DNA of 64,000 nt from the NCBI GenBank assembly GCA_014621425.1, contig JAANBB010000030.1:1-64000 (forward strand). Reading direction: 5' to 3'. Position 1 is the first letter of the stretch. Each line of letters begins with the position of its first letter. The position numbers and the translations under genes are program-made. Under the pieces are notes generated by a model. It saw only the letters and a list, made by a program, of their open reading frames with translations. It had not been told where the DNA came from and did not search any database. Positions 22,916 to 33,193 of the stretch are shown here, in pieces. This stretch comes from Cylindrodendrum hubeiense (lineage: Eukaryota; Ascomycota; Sordariomycetes; Hypocreales; Nectriaceae).

Positions 22916-23213
22916 TCACTTGTCAATCTTTGCTGTCAGACTCTTTATCCCAGCTCTCGTGAAGTTGTTGATGATGCGGTTGAGAGCTTCAGGTCCCGGA
23001 TAACCTAGCCGAATATGCCAGTCTCGAGCAGTTGCCTTGATTGTCTTTGGATGGTGTGAGCGAGCCAAGATCGCATGAGCTCTGATGGCTACTTTGTGAA
23101 GGATTTCCTCTAGAGCATACTGATCGTAATTATCCAGCAAGTCCCCCAATAACAGCCCCCTACTGTGTGCGGAGACAGCTGTTTCCTGGGCTCTAATCCC
23201 ACCAGATTCCTTG
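22916..23213 (-). mobile_element. Ty1/copia retrotransposon relic (pre-integrase segment)
   Basis: A minus-strand frame without an ATG, bounded by stops, ends in ARDWHIRLGYPGPEALNRI and NNFTRAGIKSL. This matches the GAG-pre-integrase pattern (W/HxRLGHPxxxxL) of copia Pol polyproteins. No integrase, reverse transcriptase, RNase H or LTR is visible beside it, so only about 100 codons survive. AT-rich DNA follows at 23220-23340. It is probably a degenerate insertion remnant. Confidence 0.6.
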
Positions 23214-23459
23214 CCTCTTCAGCCTTCGTAAGGAGATAAATTACACGCAAAATCTTTATAGAAAGTGACATGATAGAGACTGAGTTTCAATAGTTCATCT
23301 ATAAGTAGCTAGTAGAAGAATATAGATAATATCTTAGAATAGAAGGATTGTGTAACGGTCGTGCCTAGCATCCATTCAAGGAATGTAATGACCTGACTTC
23401 TCGTGGGCCGGATCGCCACAGTGTTGACACTCACAACAAGGAACGAATCTCTGAGATTA

Positions 23460-24638
23460 TCAAGGAGCTAGGTATTTGCTTCCCAAGCCCCTGCTTCTTG
23501 ACAGTCTGCTGATGTGTGGGCTAGGCTATCTTCCCCTTGCCATTGTTCAAGCCTCCATCTTCATCCTGGAGTGCGACTGCACCCTCGAAGAATTCCAAGA
23601 GCTCTACCACTCTGCTCATCAGTCTAATCAGAGCATCTCCGACTTGGAGACGTCGTCTGTGAACCTCTTCTACGAATATTCTCTCGCTACGGTGTGGAGA
23701 GTGTCAATCCTCAAGCTCGGCAAGAATGCGCTCAAGCTTTTGCGTCTCATGTCCTACTTCGACCCACATGGTGTTCCTGAATTTCTCCTTTGGGAAGGGT
23801 CCAAGAAGAGTGGTGTGCCTTCATTGAAGTTCCTTAAGAGGGGCTTCCCATATCATACTGCCGTGCAAGAACTCATATCCCGTGGCCTCATCATCAAGGC
23901 TGAAACTAGTGCTGTAGCTGGTTACGGTGCTACTAAGGCTCGGAGCCTGACTATCCATCGACTAGTTCAAGAGACAGTGTTCCATCAGCTCAGCGAGGAG
24001 GAACAAGCTCAACTTCTTGATGATGCGCTAGGCAGCATTTTAGCCCACGTGCGCACTGTACCTCCCACACGTTCTTGGTCTAGAGGCAAGATGTCGCCAC
24101 GCATCATACTTGAAGCCTCCGACTGGTTTTGTACGACTCTTCTTTTACGCATCTTGCTGCCTGTTCGAACGACGCATGTCGGAGTTTGCATTCTCGTTAC
24201 TGTAGACTGCACGGTAGATTTGCGCGCAGAACGGGGACAAGGACCCTTTCTTTGCCAAGCTCATGACTGCCTACGGATGCGTGTGCATGGAGTGCGATTG
24301 ACAACCCGAGTCGGCTAGCTGGTTCTCTCAGGTTTTTGACATACATATACCGTGCGCGCTACGATGATCAGCAGAAACAGCCCAAAGATGCTAAGAGAGA
24401 CCAAGAACATACTTGGCTCTTGGCCACGTCCCTCTCAGACTGGGGCTGTGCATGTACGGGACTGGGCGAGCTTGACCGTGCTGAGGAGTTGTTCCAAGAG
24501 GGATTGTCTGTGGCCAAGAACATTGCCGACAAGAAGACGTACAAGGACTGGAGAGTGCATATAGCCCACAACCTCTCCCTGACGCAGAGCAAGGCATCTT
24601 TCAATCTGATCTCATTTATCGGGACTTTTGGCAAGTGA
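23460..24638 (+). pseudogene. Truncated NB-ARC/TPR (NLR-like) gene relic
   Basis: The surviving frame (about 23476-24318) begins inside an NB-ARC module at the GLPL-like motif (LGYLPLAIVQASIFI). It continues through the ARC winged-helix part (LRLMSYFDPHGVPEFLL, HTAVQELISRGLI, SLTIHRLVQETVFHQL). Walker A and B are absent upstream, where copia-relic and AT-rich DNA is found instead. A second frame (about 24336-24638) carries TPR-like helices (TSLSDWGCACTGLGELDRAE) and stops. Fungal NLR-like STAND proteins sense non-self and trigger cell death; this copy lacks its nucleotide-binding core, its N-terminal effector domain and most repeats, so it should be non-functional. It is read as a 5'-truncated, frame-broken remnant. 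Confidence 0.7.
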
Positions 24639-25300
24639 TCCAGTCAAGTACGAGATTTCCCCCGCTGCAAACGCAAGAGGAGCAAACTAGGCAGGCCCAA
24701 TACCCATCAGGAAGCCAGGGTGTAACTGTTCAGTCATTGCATATCCCAATACCATCAATCATTGACCAATGCACGGTGTCATGCACATAGGTACTGGGTT
24801 GTTCGGTAAACTATTTTCCTACTTGGGAGAGCTGTTGTCTGACGGGATATTCATTACCGTATTGGGACCGCCCCAGCTTGCTTGGTAATCAGCACTCAGA
24901 CGGGTAAGCCCTCCCTGTGCAGCTAATTGTGGGGAGCGATTAACAACCTTACCTAAACAAGCATGCAGGGAGGATGCTCAATTTCGGTGGTTACGCAGCG
25001 TCGTTCCATGGTGAGATAGCGTCGGTTTGCTGATTGCCTATATTGGACATGACAAAGGGGACAGGCACAAGAGGCAATTAGGATACCTGAAACAAATTAG
25101 ATAACTGAGAAATAACGTAGACGAGATAATCATCTACTTATTACCCGTCAGTGATTCAACTATCTCCTCCAACCATAGTAATTCACTCTGGAGTAGCCGG
25201 CATTGACAGCGGCAATAAGTTGAACAACCACCTCCCGAGCATCGCCACAATTTCAATCCGATTCATCTGTCAAGAAATCATCTCATTCCTTTACTTCACT
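24639..25300. other. Intergenic, promoter side of the MFS gene
   Basis: No gene was seen. The stretch carries the 3' flank of the NLR relic and the 5' flank of the transporter. A frame continuous with the transporter extends upstream to 25151 but has no ATG that improves on 25301. Confidence 0.45.
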
Positions 25301-26962
25301 ATGGCGACTTCCTCGAAAGAGCAAAGTGAAATCTCCTCCAGGAACGATGACACAGAGCCGTGGACAGGCCCTGATGCTCCGGCTTCGAGTAACGAGAAGC
25401 AGGAACAACCAGAAATAGAAGCGCTGCCTCGTGACATCACGGGGTGGAAGTGGAGTCTGGCCGTCGCAGCTGTTCTGTCTTCCATCTTCCTCTACGCCCT
25501 GGACAACACCATCGTCGCAGCTGTTCAGCCCATCATCGTTACGGAGTTCAACTCGGTGGACAAGCTCCCATGGCTGAGTGTTGCTTTCCTCCTAGGTGCG
25601 ACGGCGACAAACATGATCTGGGGCAGGATGTACACCCAGTTCAACTCTAAGTGGCTATACGTTTTCAACGTGGGTCTCTTTGAGGTCGGCTCGGCCATCT
25701 GTGGAGCCGCGCCATCCATGGACGTCTTAATTGTGGGACGAGCCATCTGTGGTGTCAGCGGGTCAGGCCTGTACGTCGGGGTCATGAGCCTCATCGCCGT
25801 CACGACAACCATGGCCGAGCGGCCCTTGTACATCTCAGCGACTGGGCTCACCTGGGGCTTGGGAATCGTCCTCGGCCCCGTCGTCGGAGGAGGCTTCAGC
25901 GAATCCTCGGTCGGCTGGAGGTGGGCCTTCTACATCAACCTCTTCATCGGCGCCGTCTGCGCTCCGGCTTGGCTGTTCCTGCTCCCCAGCAAAGACCCCC
26001 AGCCCGGTGTCCCCTACAAGCAGCGTGCTGCGGAAATGGATTATCTCGGAACGGTGCTGCTGATGGGCGGCTTGACCACCTTCGTCTTGGCTATGAACTG
26101 GGGCGGTGTCACCTACCCCTGGAATTCTGGCCGCGTCATCGGCCTCTTCGTCACGTCAGGCGTCCTCTTTGTCCTTCTTGGAGTCCAGCAGGTGTGGACA
26201 GTATTCACCACGGTCTCAAGACGCATCATTCCGGTCCAGTTCTTCCGCTCCAAAACGATTCTCATCCTGTTCAGCGTCACCGCGGCGTCCGGAGCCTCTG
26301 CCTTCGTCCCCATCTATTTTGTTCCCCTCTTCTTCCAGTTCACCCGCAACGATGGAGCGCTCCAGGCAGGGATACGACTCTTACCTCTAATCGTCGTCAT
26401 GGTCATCACGATTCTCGCCAACGGAGCCCTCATGGCTAAATTTGGCTACTATATGCCATGGTACACAGTGGGGGGTCTGTTTGCTGTTGTCGGCGGCGCC
26501 TTGATGTATACCGTGGACCAGGACACCAGCGAGAGCAGCATCTACGGATACACGGTTTTGATTGGCGTTGGCGTCGGAATGTTCCTTCAGGCCTCTTTCT
26601 CGGTTGCACAGGCCGTCGTAGAACCAGAGAACGTGCCCTCCGCAGTGGGCTTCATCACTCTCGCTCAGTTCCTCGGCATCACCATGGCACTCGCCATCGC
26701 CAACACGGTCTTCCTGAATGATAGCGAAAAAATAATTGCACGCATTTTGCCGGATATGCCGCGATCGGATATACAGGCTGCCATCGAAGGTGCCGCAAGC
26801 GGTTTCGTCCAGAGCCTCAGCCCAGACCTCCGAAGCCAAGTATTAGGAGCAATTGCAAGCGCCATTAGCAGGACGTACATTCTTGTTGTTGCTGCTGGCT
26901 CGCTAGTCTCCGTGCTGAGCTTGTTCATGAAAAGAGAGAAGTTGTTCATCGCGGCTGCGTAG
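25301..26962 (+). CDS. MFS drug:H+ antiporter, 14-TM (DHA2-like)
   Basis: A single exon of 553 aa from MATSSKEQSEISSRNDD. The hydrophilic N-terminus is followed by TM1 with LYALDNTIVAAVQPIIV (the LDxTIV signature of DHA2), WGRMYTQFNSKW (motif A region), GLGIVLGPVVGGGF (motif C, the antiporter motif) and about 14 hydrophobic helices ending near 540. Such pumps export drugs or the producer's own metabolites across the plasma membrane. An in-frame ATG-less extension upstream was not used. It faces an AflR-type regulator 309 nt downstream in convergent orientation, an arrangement often seen at the edges of secondary-metabolite loci, although no synthase gene is nearby. Confidence 0.92.
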   Translation: MATSSKEQSEISSRNDDTEPWTGPDAPASSNEKQEQPEIEALPRDITGWKWSLAVAAVLSSIFLYALDNTIVAAVQPIIVTEFNSVDKLPWLSVAFLLGATATNMIWGRMYTQFNSKWLYVFNVGLFEVGSAICGAAPSMDVLIVGRAICGVSGSGLYVGVMSLIAVTTTMAERPLYISATGLTWGLGIVLGPVVGGGFSESSVGWRWAFYINLFIGAVCAPAWLFLLPSKDPQPGVPYKQRAAEMDYLGTVLLMGGLTTFVLAMNWGGVTYPWNSGRVIGLFVTSGVLFVLLGVQQVWTVFTTVSRRIIPVQFFRSKTILILFSVTAASGASAFVPIYFVPLFFQFTRNDGALQAGIRLLPLIVVMVITILANGALMAKFGYYMPWYTVGGLFAVVGGALMYTVDQDTSESSIYGYTVLIGVGVGMFLQASFSVAQAVVEPENVPSAVGFITLAQFLGITMALAIANTVFLNDSEKIIARILPDMPRSDIQAAIEGAASGFVQSLSPDLRSQVLGAIASAISRTYILVVAAGSLVSVLSLFMKREKLFIAAA

Positions 26963-27271
26963 CTGCAGCCTAGTTAATTGGGCTGCATGTATTCTTCCCA
27001 ACAAGAGCCTTGAAGTGGAAAGGTACTCTACCTTTTGGAGAATGGCCGCCTTACATTTCGGAGCATGAGAGCACACTGGAGGTATAGTTTCTTTACGATG
27101 GGATTTTCACAGGAGAATGTGTGGCTGCAAAATGTATTTTCGGGCGTCGAGGTCAAAACAGGTGACACACTAGTAAGATTGTCCATAGTAAATGAAACCC
27201 AAAACTTTCCCCGTTCTTAGACGGATAAATATATCTGGAAGTCTATATTAATAGTATCATTCGGCGACTCG
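26963..27271. other. Convergent 3' intergenic region
   Basis: AT-rich 3' flanks of the MFS and regulator genes. No gene was seen. Confidence 0.5.
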
Positions 27272-28627
27272 TTATTTTGAGGGTCTTCCTCGTAGTCCCA
27301 TAGAAGGAAAGCCGGTTTTATCAGCCGAGCCAGCAACTTTTTGAAGCACATCTTTGATCTCGGTGATTACCGTCTCCAGATAAGCGATGTTAGCCTGCGC
27401 TTGCGGGGACGGTATGCACAGAGTTCTCAGCATGGTCTGGCCCCTAATACTGATAGCGTCCAGCACCATCGTAGCCTGCTGAATGAGATTCATGACCAGC
27501 ATGGCTCTCAGCTTGGGATCGTTAATCGGGAGCTCATGCCCACCCAAACTCAGTTTGATGGCGCTGTCCAGGTCGGCTTTGCCAATGTATTCGAAGCAAG
27601 TGTCCGTCTTCTGGAAGACTGCGACCATGCAGATCAGGTCTGTGCAGCTGATTTGGCAGCCTGTGCAGTCGAGGATGTCCTGGCAGCCCTTGATCACTTC
27701 CTCCGTCACCTTGTACACTCCATCGAGCTGCTCCTCCTGCATGGCGTTGCTGACCCTAGGAGCTAAGACGGCCAGACTTTCCAGGCACTGACACTTGGAG
27801 GGCGAGAAGAGATGTGTTGGTGGCGATAGGTTACTGGTGGAGGACGGGTTCACGGCGCTCGCGTTCCCAAAATCTTCTTGAAACAGCACAGTGGATTGAG
27901 TGAGAGTTTGGGATGCTGAACTTGGAAGAGAATGCAATATGTCCAAGTGAGATGGACTCGGCTGTGTCAGAGGGTCGAAGGCCTGGTGTTTCGATGCAGA
28001 AGTTAGTCTTGTCAGGCCGCCTCACGGTAAACCCCGATATCTCGCGTAGAAACTCACATTCAAACTCGGATCTATGATTCTCCCGTCAAATCCATCGACT
28101 TGCTGGTTAGCCAAGTCATTTTCCCAGCCCACCATGCTGTTGAGTGCGTATTCATACGCCGCGCTATCCATGGAGAATTGATCCGTGGGATCGCTCGCAA
28201 TTAGGTCCGTTGACATCCCAAACGTGGTTTGAACAGCGGCTGGAGGTGATACCACATTATTCGACGACCCATAATCGTTCTGTTGACCGGGGTCGGCAGT
28301 TTCCGTATTTGTGTACCTGCAGACGATGCCGCGATTAGTGCAGCGGTGGCATTCTTGCTGTCCATCACATTTCACCTTGGCTGTGCGGCAGCTTCGACAT
28401 GCTGTCATCGGTCGACGGACGAGAGGTTTTGCCCCTCGAGTTCCCAGACTCTGCCATTTTAGTACAAAGTTAGGGGGGATTTCTCCCTTGCGGGAAGCGC
28501 GTGAATTTCGGTTCACGGACATGGCATCGTCTGTATTTGTGCAGTAAAGGGATTTGAGCGTGATCAGCACCTCCAAGTGATCAGTTCTAGTGAGATTACT
28601 AATCGGCTTATTAAGCTGTTTCCACAT
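27272..28627 (-). CDS. Zn2Cys6 transcription factor with AflR-type C-terminus
   Basis: Two exons, 28627-28058 and 27982-27272 (75-nt intron, GTGAGT/CAG), encode 426 aa. The DNA-binding cluster is CRSCRTAKVKCDGQQECHRC followed by TNRGIVC (Cx2Cx6Cx5Cx2Cx6C). The second exon has the AflR-family regulatory domain: CQCLESLAVLAPRVSNAM, CQDILDCTGCQISC and LETVITEIKDVLQKV, with conserved Cys and Leu spacing. AflR-type factors usually control the gene cluster they sit in. The nearest candidate targets are the convergent MFS pump and the rhodopsin-like gene. The start is uncertain: an internal Met (MSVNRNSRASRKG) is 36 residues in and closer to the zinc cluster. Confidence 0.87.
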
Positions 28628-30422
28628 CGCACCTAGCTTTCTCGCTGTAGAATAAGTTTCTAGTATTCATTTTATTTCAACGTCTTATATTATTTAGAAA
28701 GTTATAAAACTAGTACATTGAACGAGTTGTATTATATATACGTTATTATCATGTGTATCATTCGATATTCGAAGTTGGTTTGAGAGTTCGAAACCTTTAT
28801 ATTATTAGATAAAATTATTACGAACTAATATAGCCTTTATACCGCGAAGTTTACCGGTTCAATGCAACCTTCCTCACGGATCTGATGGCGAGAGCAGGGG
28901 CACAGACGAAAGGACAGTGGCGGATTTTTCCAAATTACTCTTAGGCATTGCATTGGGCGATAATATAGAATTGAGCATTGGTCTTTGTTCGATCGAGCAC
29001 TGGGAGTACTATCGACGGCCCCTGCTAAGCGATATTTTCCCCATCTTGGAAACCAGGGCACGGCTGCTCGGCAAGCTTTGATAGTCCCTCTACTAATTAT
29101 TCCCCTATGTTTTTGAGACACGTGAAATATTGCCATCCTGTCTTGACACTCTAAAGTAAGCTATGATGGCCACAGACCGTGTGCGCAGTGTCTGCCTAAC
29201 TTTACCATGGTCGAAACTGCATATTATCAGTGCAATGCCCTCTATTTGAACCGCACCTTTTCGTCTAAGGAATCGCTCCAGCATGTTCAGAAGATGACCC
29301 GGATTTCTCTACTCTGTTTTCTGATCTATGGTAAACTCCTTATCTGGTTGGTTATAATCATGAGGAAGAAATATTACAGTTCCGATTTGCGTCTATGATT
29401 TTCGTTGTCACTAATAATTACTAGTCCTGCGCCCCCCGCGAGATCAAAGCTTCCAAATTTTGAGCACAGTTGAAGGCCAAAATAAATGAGGAATCAAAAC
29501 GTAAAGCTGAGTGGAGGAAGAACCTCCGGATTACGCCAGTGATATGACCTAGACGGCTTTAACTCTCTCGCAATATGTTAGACAATCATAGAGGTATGGT
29601 CCCTCGCGTACAAGGCGGTTACAAGAAATCTTTGAAATTACGTATTAATGCCAGCTGTCTCTTATACCGGCTATGGCTGGGTATAACATGGCCGATGATA
29701 CTCGGGTGGGTTGACTAAGCCTCACGCCAAAAGTCCAGCCTCTCGCCACGGGTGCCATATGCTTTTTACTAACATCCTGTACCTGTTCCAGTTCCAGTTT
29801 CGGGAGCTGTTATATGACTCGATTACCACGGAGTCATTAATAAAAACGGATATTAACGTCCGCTTGCGTATTTAGCGCGGCCCGGGAAATCAGAATCCCT
29901 TCTTATTCAGCTTGTGCTTGTGTCAGGGAAGGGACTGTTTTAGATGGCGCAGCCTGGTCCAGCGGGTTTGCGGACACCGCTTTCGGCAATTCGGACGGAA
30001 CCGCAAAAGTCCTGTCCTATGAATGAAGATTGACTAATGTGTGGAATGGGCGCTACCGCTTTTTGGAATGCCGCCGACGTTTCCGGACTGGCTGGATCGG
30101 TGGTCTGCGACAAGGTTTCACTTAGCGACTTGAGCCGACCATGCGAAGCCTGAACGTGGCTAGGATGATTATCGAAACAGACACGGATGGAGTCTAAGCA
30201 AGCCAGCCACTGACGGCCTCGGCTCTCTGTAAAACGTAAATTTATATGACCTCATGCTTAAGAGGGGAGCAATATTTCAGATTTCCTCCAGCTCAAACTC
30301 ACCCCTTGATTTATCGCACGGGACGCAGACTCGATTCCACTGGTCAGTGAGACTCAAAATCTCAGCATCTGGAAATCCCACGCCTCATCTTTCTTATCCC
30401 GACCATCGCTCATTCGGGAACG
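28628..30422. other. Long AT-rich intergenic region
   Basis: The part at 28640-28840 is strongly AT-rich (TATATATA-type runs), as expected of intergenic or RIP-mutated DNA. Short frames up to about 100 codons show no domains. The part near 30300-30420 is the promoter of the rhodopsin-like gene. Confidence 0.45.
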
Positions 30423-31880
30423 ATGATTTTTGGTGGCGCCCCCGGGCCGGTGGGAGTCTTGGTTAGAGCCCTCTCCCATACTGACCCTGCTTGCTTGCTA
30501 ACCACGCATACCCTCCTGGTAGGCGACGGGCTTCCTCCTTATCGCCGCTGCGGCTGGCATCATTATCGCCCGCCTATTCCTCCGTCTTAACATTCAAAGA
30601 CGAAGCTTGGCATGGAGTGACATTCTGATGTGCAGTGTGTGGATCGCCGGCTTCATCACGACTTCCTTCAATGTCAGGTTAATGCAGCTTGGAGCACTTG
30701 ACCCATATGTGAAGGTTTCACTGCAAGGCTTCCATGGTGATCAAAATTCTGCAGCTGAAATGTTCAAGGTAAAATTTAGCCGACTAATTGGATATTGCAA
30801 CAAGGATCGCGATTTACTAATGTTACTTGCAGCTCTTCTGGATCTGGTCCATTGCGCTCTTAACGACACTATATCTCGCTAAAGCGACAATCCTCACATC
30901 ATATCTGAACATATTTCCTAAATGTATGACACAAAGGAGGACGTTTCTATGGATCACAATTGTCTTAGTTGCTTTGGCCTATGTTGTCAGCATATTAACA
31001 CTCCTCCTGATTTGTCTGCCAATCGAGTCAAACTGGTGAGTAAACAAGTCATTTTTATCCTTCAGCATATAGCTGAGTCAGAGCGAACACTAACCCGCAT
31101 TCCAATAGGGACTTGAATCCTGAATCAACATGTCCACCTTGGAAGGGTCGACTTGTATTCAAGCTTGCATGGACACTGCATATTACTGGAGATATTCTAA
31201 GTGAGCTCTACTACGGATCGTATTCAATGGCTACGATACTAATTTTATTCATAGTCTTTGCTCTGCCGTGGCTTGTTGTGTCCAAATTGCAGCTGAAGAA
31301 GACACTCAAAATTGCAGTGTACTGCACCTTCCTCCTTGGTCTAGCTAACATCGCCATCGCCGTTTTACGCTACGCATCATTTGAAATTGCTGCAGAGAAC
31401 AGTGACGTCTCGATCAGTGTACTGAGTATGTTTATTGCTACACACTTACATTTCTCTGTTGTGTCCTTGAAATCAGTCTAATCAGAATTTCTAGTGCTCT
31501 TTAACACCCTTGATTGCAACCTCTCCCTCATCATCGCCTTCCTGCCCTCGCTGCGCCAATACTTCAGATCCTCGGGGACGTCATCACAAACAAAGGTTCA
31601 ACAGGTTGGGGCCGTATCGGAGAAAGATGGCCAAGCGCCACAATTTACCTCGATAACCTGGAACCACCGTCGTACTACATCCTCATTTTCCACTGGACCC
31701 GATGATGGCAAAGGTAGCCGTCGCCGTATTTCTTCGGTGTATGATGAATATGGTCATAACGGCCCTAGCGGAAATAACGGCTGGGGCTTTCGTCCTTCAT
31801 CCTCGATTTCCGTTGAAAACGCCACTGACGCTCAGGAGGACAAGGAATTGGCAGAACAAATTAAAACCGGAAGCTTCTAG
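30423..31880 (+). CDS. Fungal rhodopsin-like seven-TM integral membrane protein (SAT4/PTH11-like)
   Basis: Six exons (30423-30461, 30523-30768, 30833-31035, 31109-31200, 31255-31425, 31495-31880) give 378 aa. Seven hydrophobic helices are readable, starting VLATGFLLIAAAAGIIIARL, with the family landmarks SDILMCSVWIAGF, LFWIWSIALLTTLYLAKATI, DLNPESTCPPW in the extracellular loop and ITGDILIFALPWLVVSKLQL. A hydrophilic Ser-rich tail of about 100 aa follows. The family is abundant in filamentous ascomycetes; its members are proposed receptors or metabolite-associated membrane proteins, and no retinal-binding Lys is evident. The fourth intron (31201-31254) is 54 nt and stop-free, so an unspliced form would add 18 residues inside a helix. 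I remove it because splicing restores the DILIFALP motif. Confidence 0.82.
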
Positions 31881-33193
31881 GTCATGTCGGTGCTATTAAT
31901 GAGGCATGGTTACGATAATCCATAGCTCGTGCCATTACTCTAATTTGAGCTGGCACAATCACATCGTTTGGAAGCATTAGCATTGAGGTGGTTAGCAGAA
32001 TTAGGAGCAATTCAATTTCCCTCATGTCAACACAAGATATAAACAAGTTAGAGAAGCAAGTAACATGTAAGGATGAATATATTACTTTCGCCGCTCATAA
32101 GCGATTCACCTCCGACTTGAAAATGCTAAATGAGTTAACCCTACCACGTCAAACGTCTCAGTCTCTTCCAAATGAGTCGCCGTGACACTATCATGGAGAC
32201 TAGGGTAATGGTAAAGGATGGGGAATATACCAGCATGCGGTTCGCCATAGTCTCAGCGGCGAAAGCAGACAGTTTGAATGTGTTATAATGTTTCCTCTCG
32301 TTTATTTTGTATTGCTTACCCACACTTTGTATTAATTTTATCTAGAGGACCGACCGTGAGGATGTACGTGCACCCCAAACTAAAATCCCTTCTAAGAAGG
32401 TGCTTACCCTGGAGTGGTTAGATTAGGAGAGAAATCTCAAGCTGCGACGAGCAATTTGAATGATAAAGAGAAAATTAGCGTTTGAAGAGCTCTAACATTT
32501 GAGGGAATAGATTGAAACCATGGACAGATACATTCTAAAATATATGGCTTCGTAACTAATGTCAATCTGCTTCACTCTAACATTTGGGATGAGTCATGCG
32601 AACGCTTTTTTACATCCGAAGGACTTCCCCTTGGCCTTCGCATCGCGACTGAAATCGGGCGGGAATCATTTCCATGAACTGCAAGTATATAGATAGCGGA
32701 ATGGCTAGTCTCCCACGCCATTTCCTAGAGTAGCGAGAGCATAATCATGGAACGGAAATTGTTCTCCGTTTCGTTTAATAAATGCAACCCATCCTGCTGC
32801 ACTCAAATAGAATGTTATGGGAACTGATGACGTAGGGTCTTGTCACTTCAGCGAACACATTCGCTTATGGTCTGGCACCGACATCTCGCTAAACCTCCTG
32901 AGTAGGGGACAGGGGCCTGTAGGCTCAGCTGCTCGTGAGAGCTTCGGCATTCAAACACCGACAGAGTCAAGAAAAAGCAACAGATAACCCACAATAAATC
33001 TAGCGCAGCCAAACAAATCGAAACAAATCGGCCCTGTGATGTCAAGTCAGCTGCTGTGGCCAGGATTACTAAATCGCGTTCAATTGTTGCTGCCCATATC
33101 ATCACCACTTGACTCCTCCATTGTTATCATCCGTTCTGCAACCAGCGAGACATTTTTCTACCGACCTGAATCTCAATTGAGCAGTGCAGCAGA
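31881..33193. other. Intergenic, no gene seen
   Basis: About 1.3 kb of moderately AT-rich DNA between the rhodopsin-like and F-box genes, with only short frames lacking domains. Confidence 0.45.
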
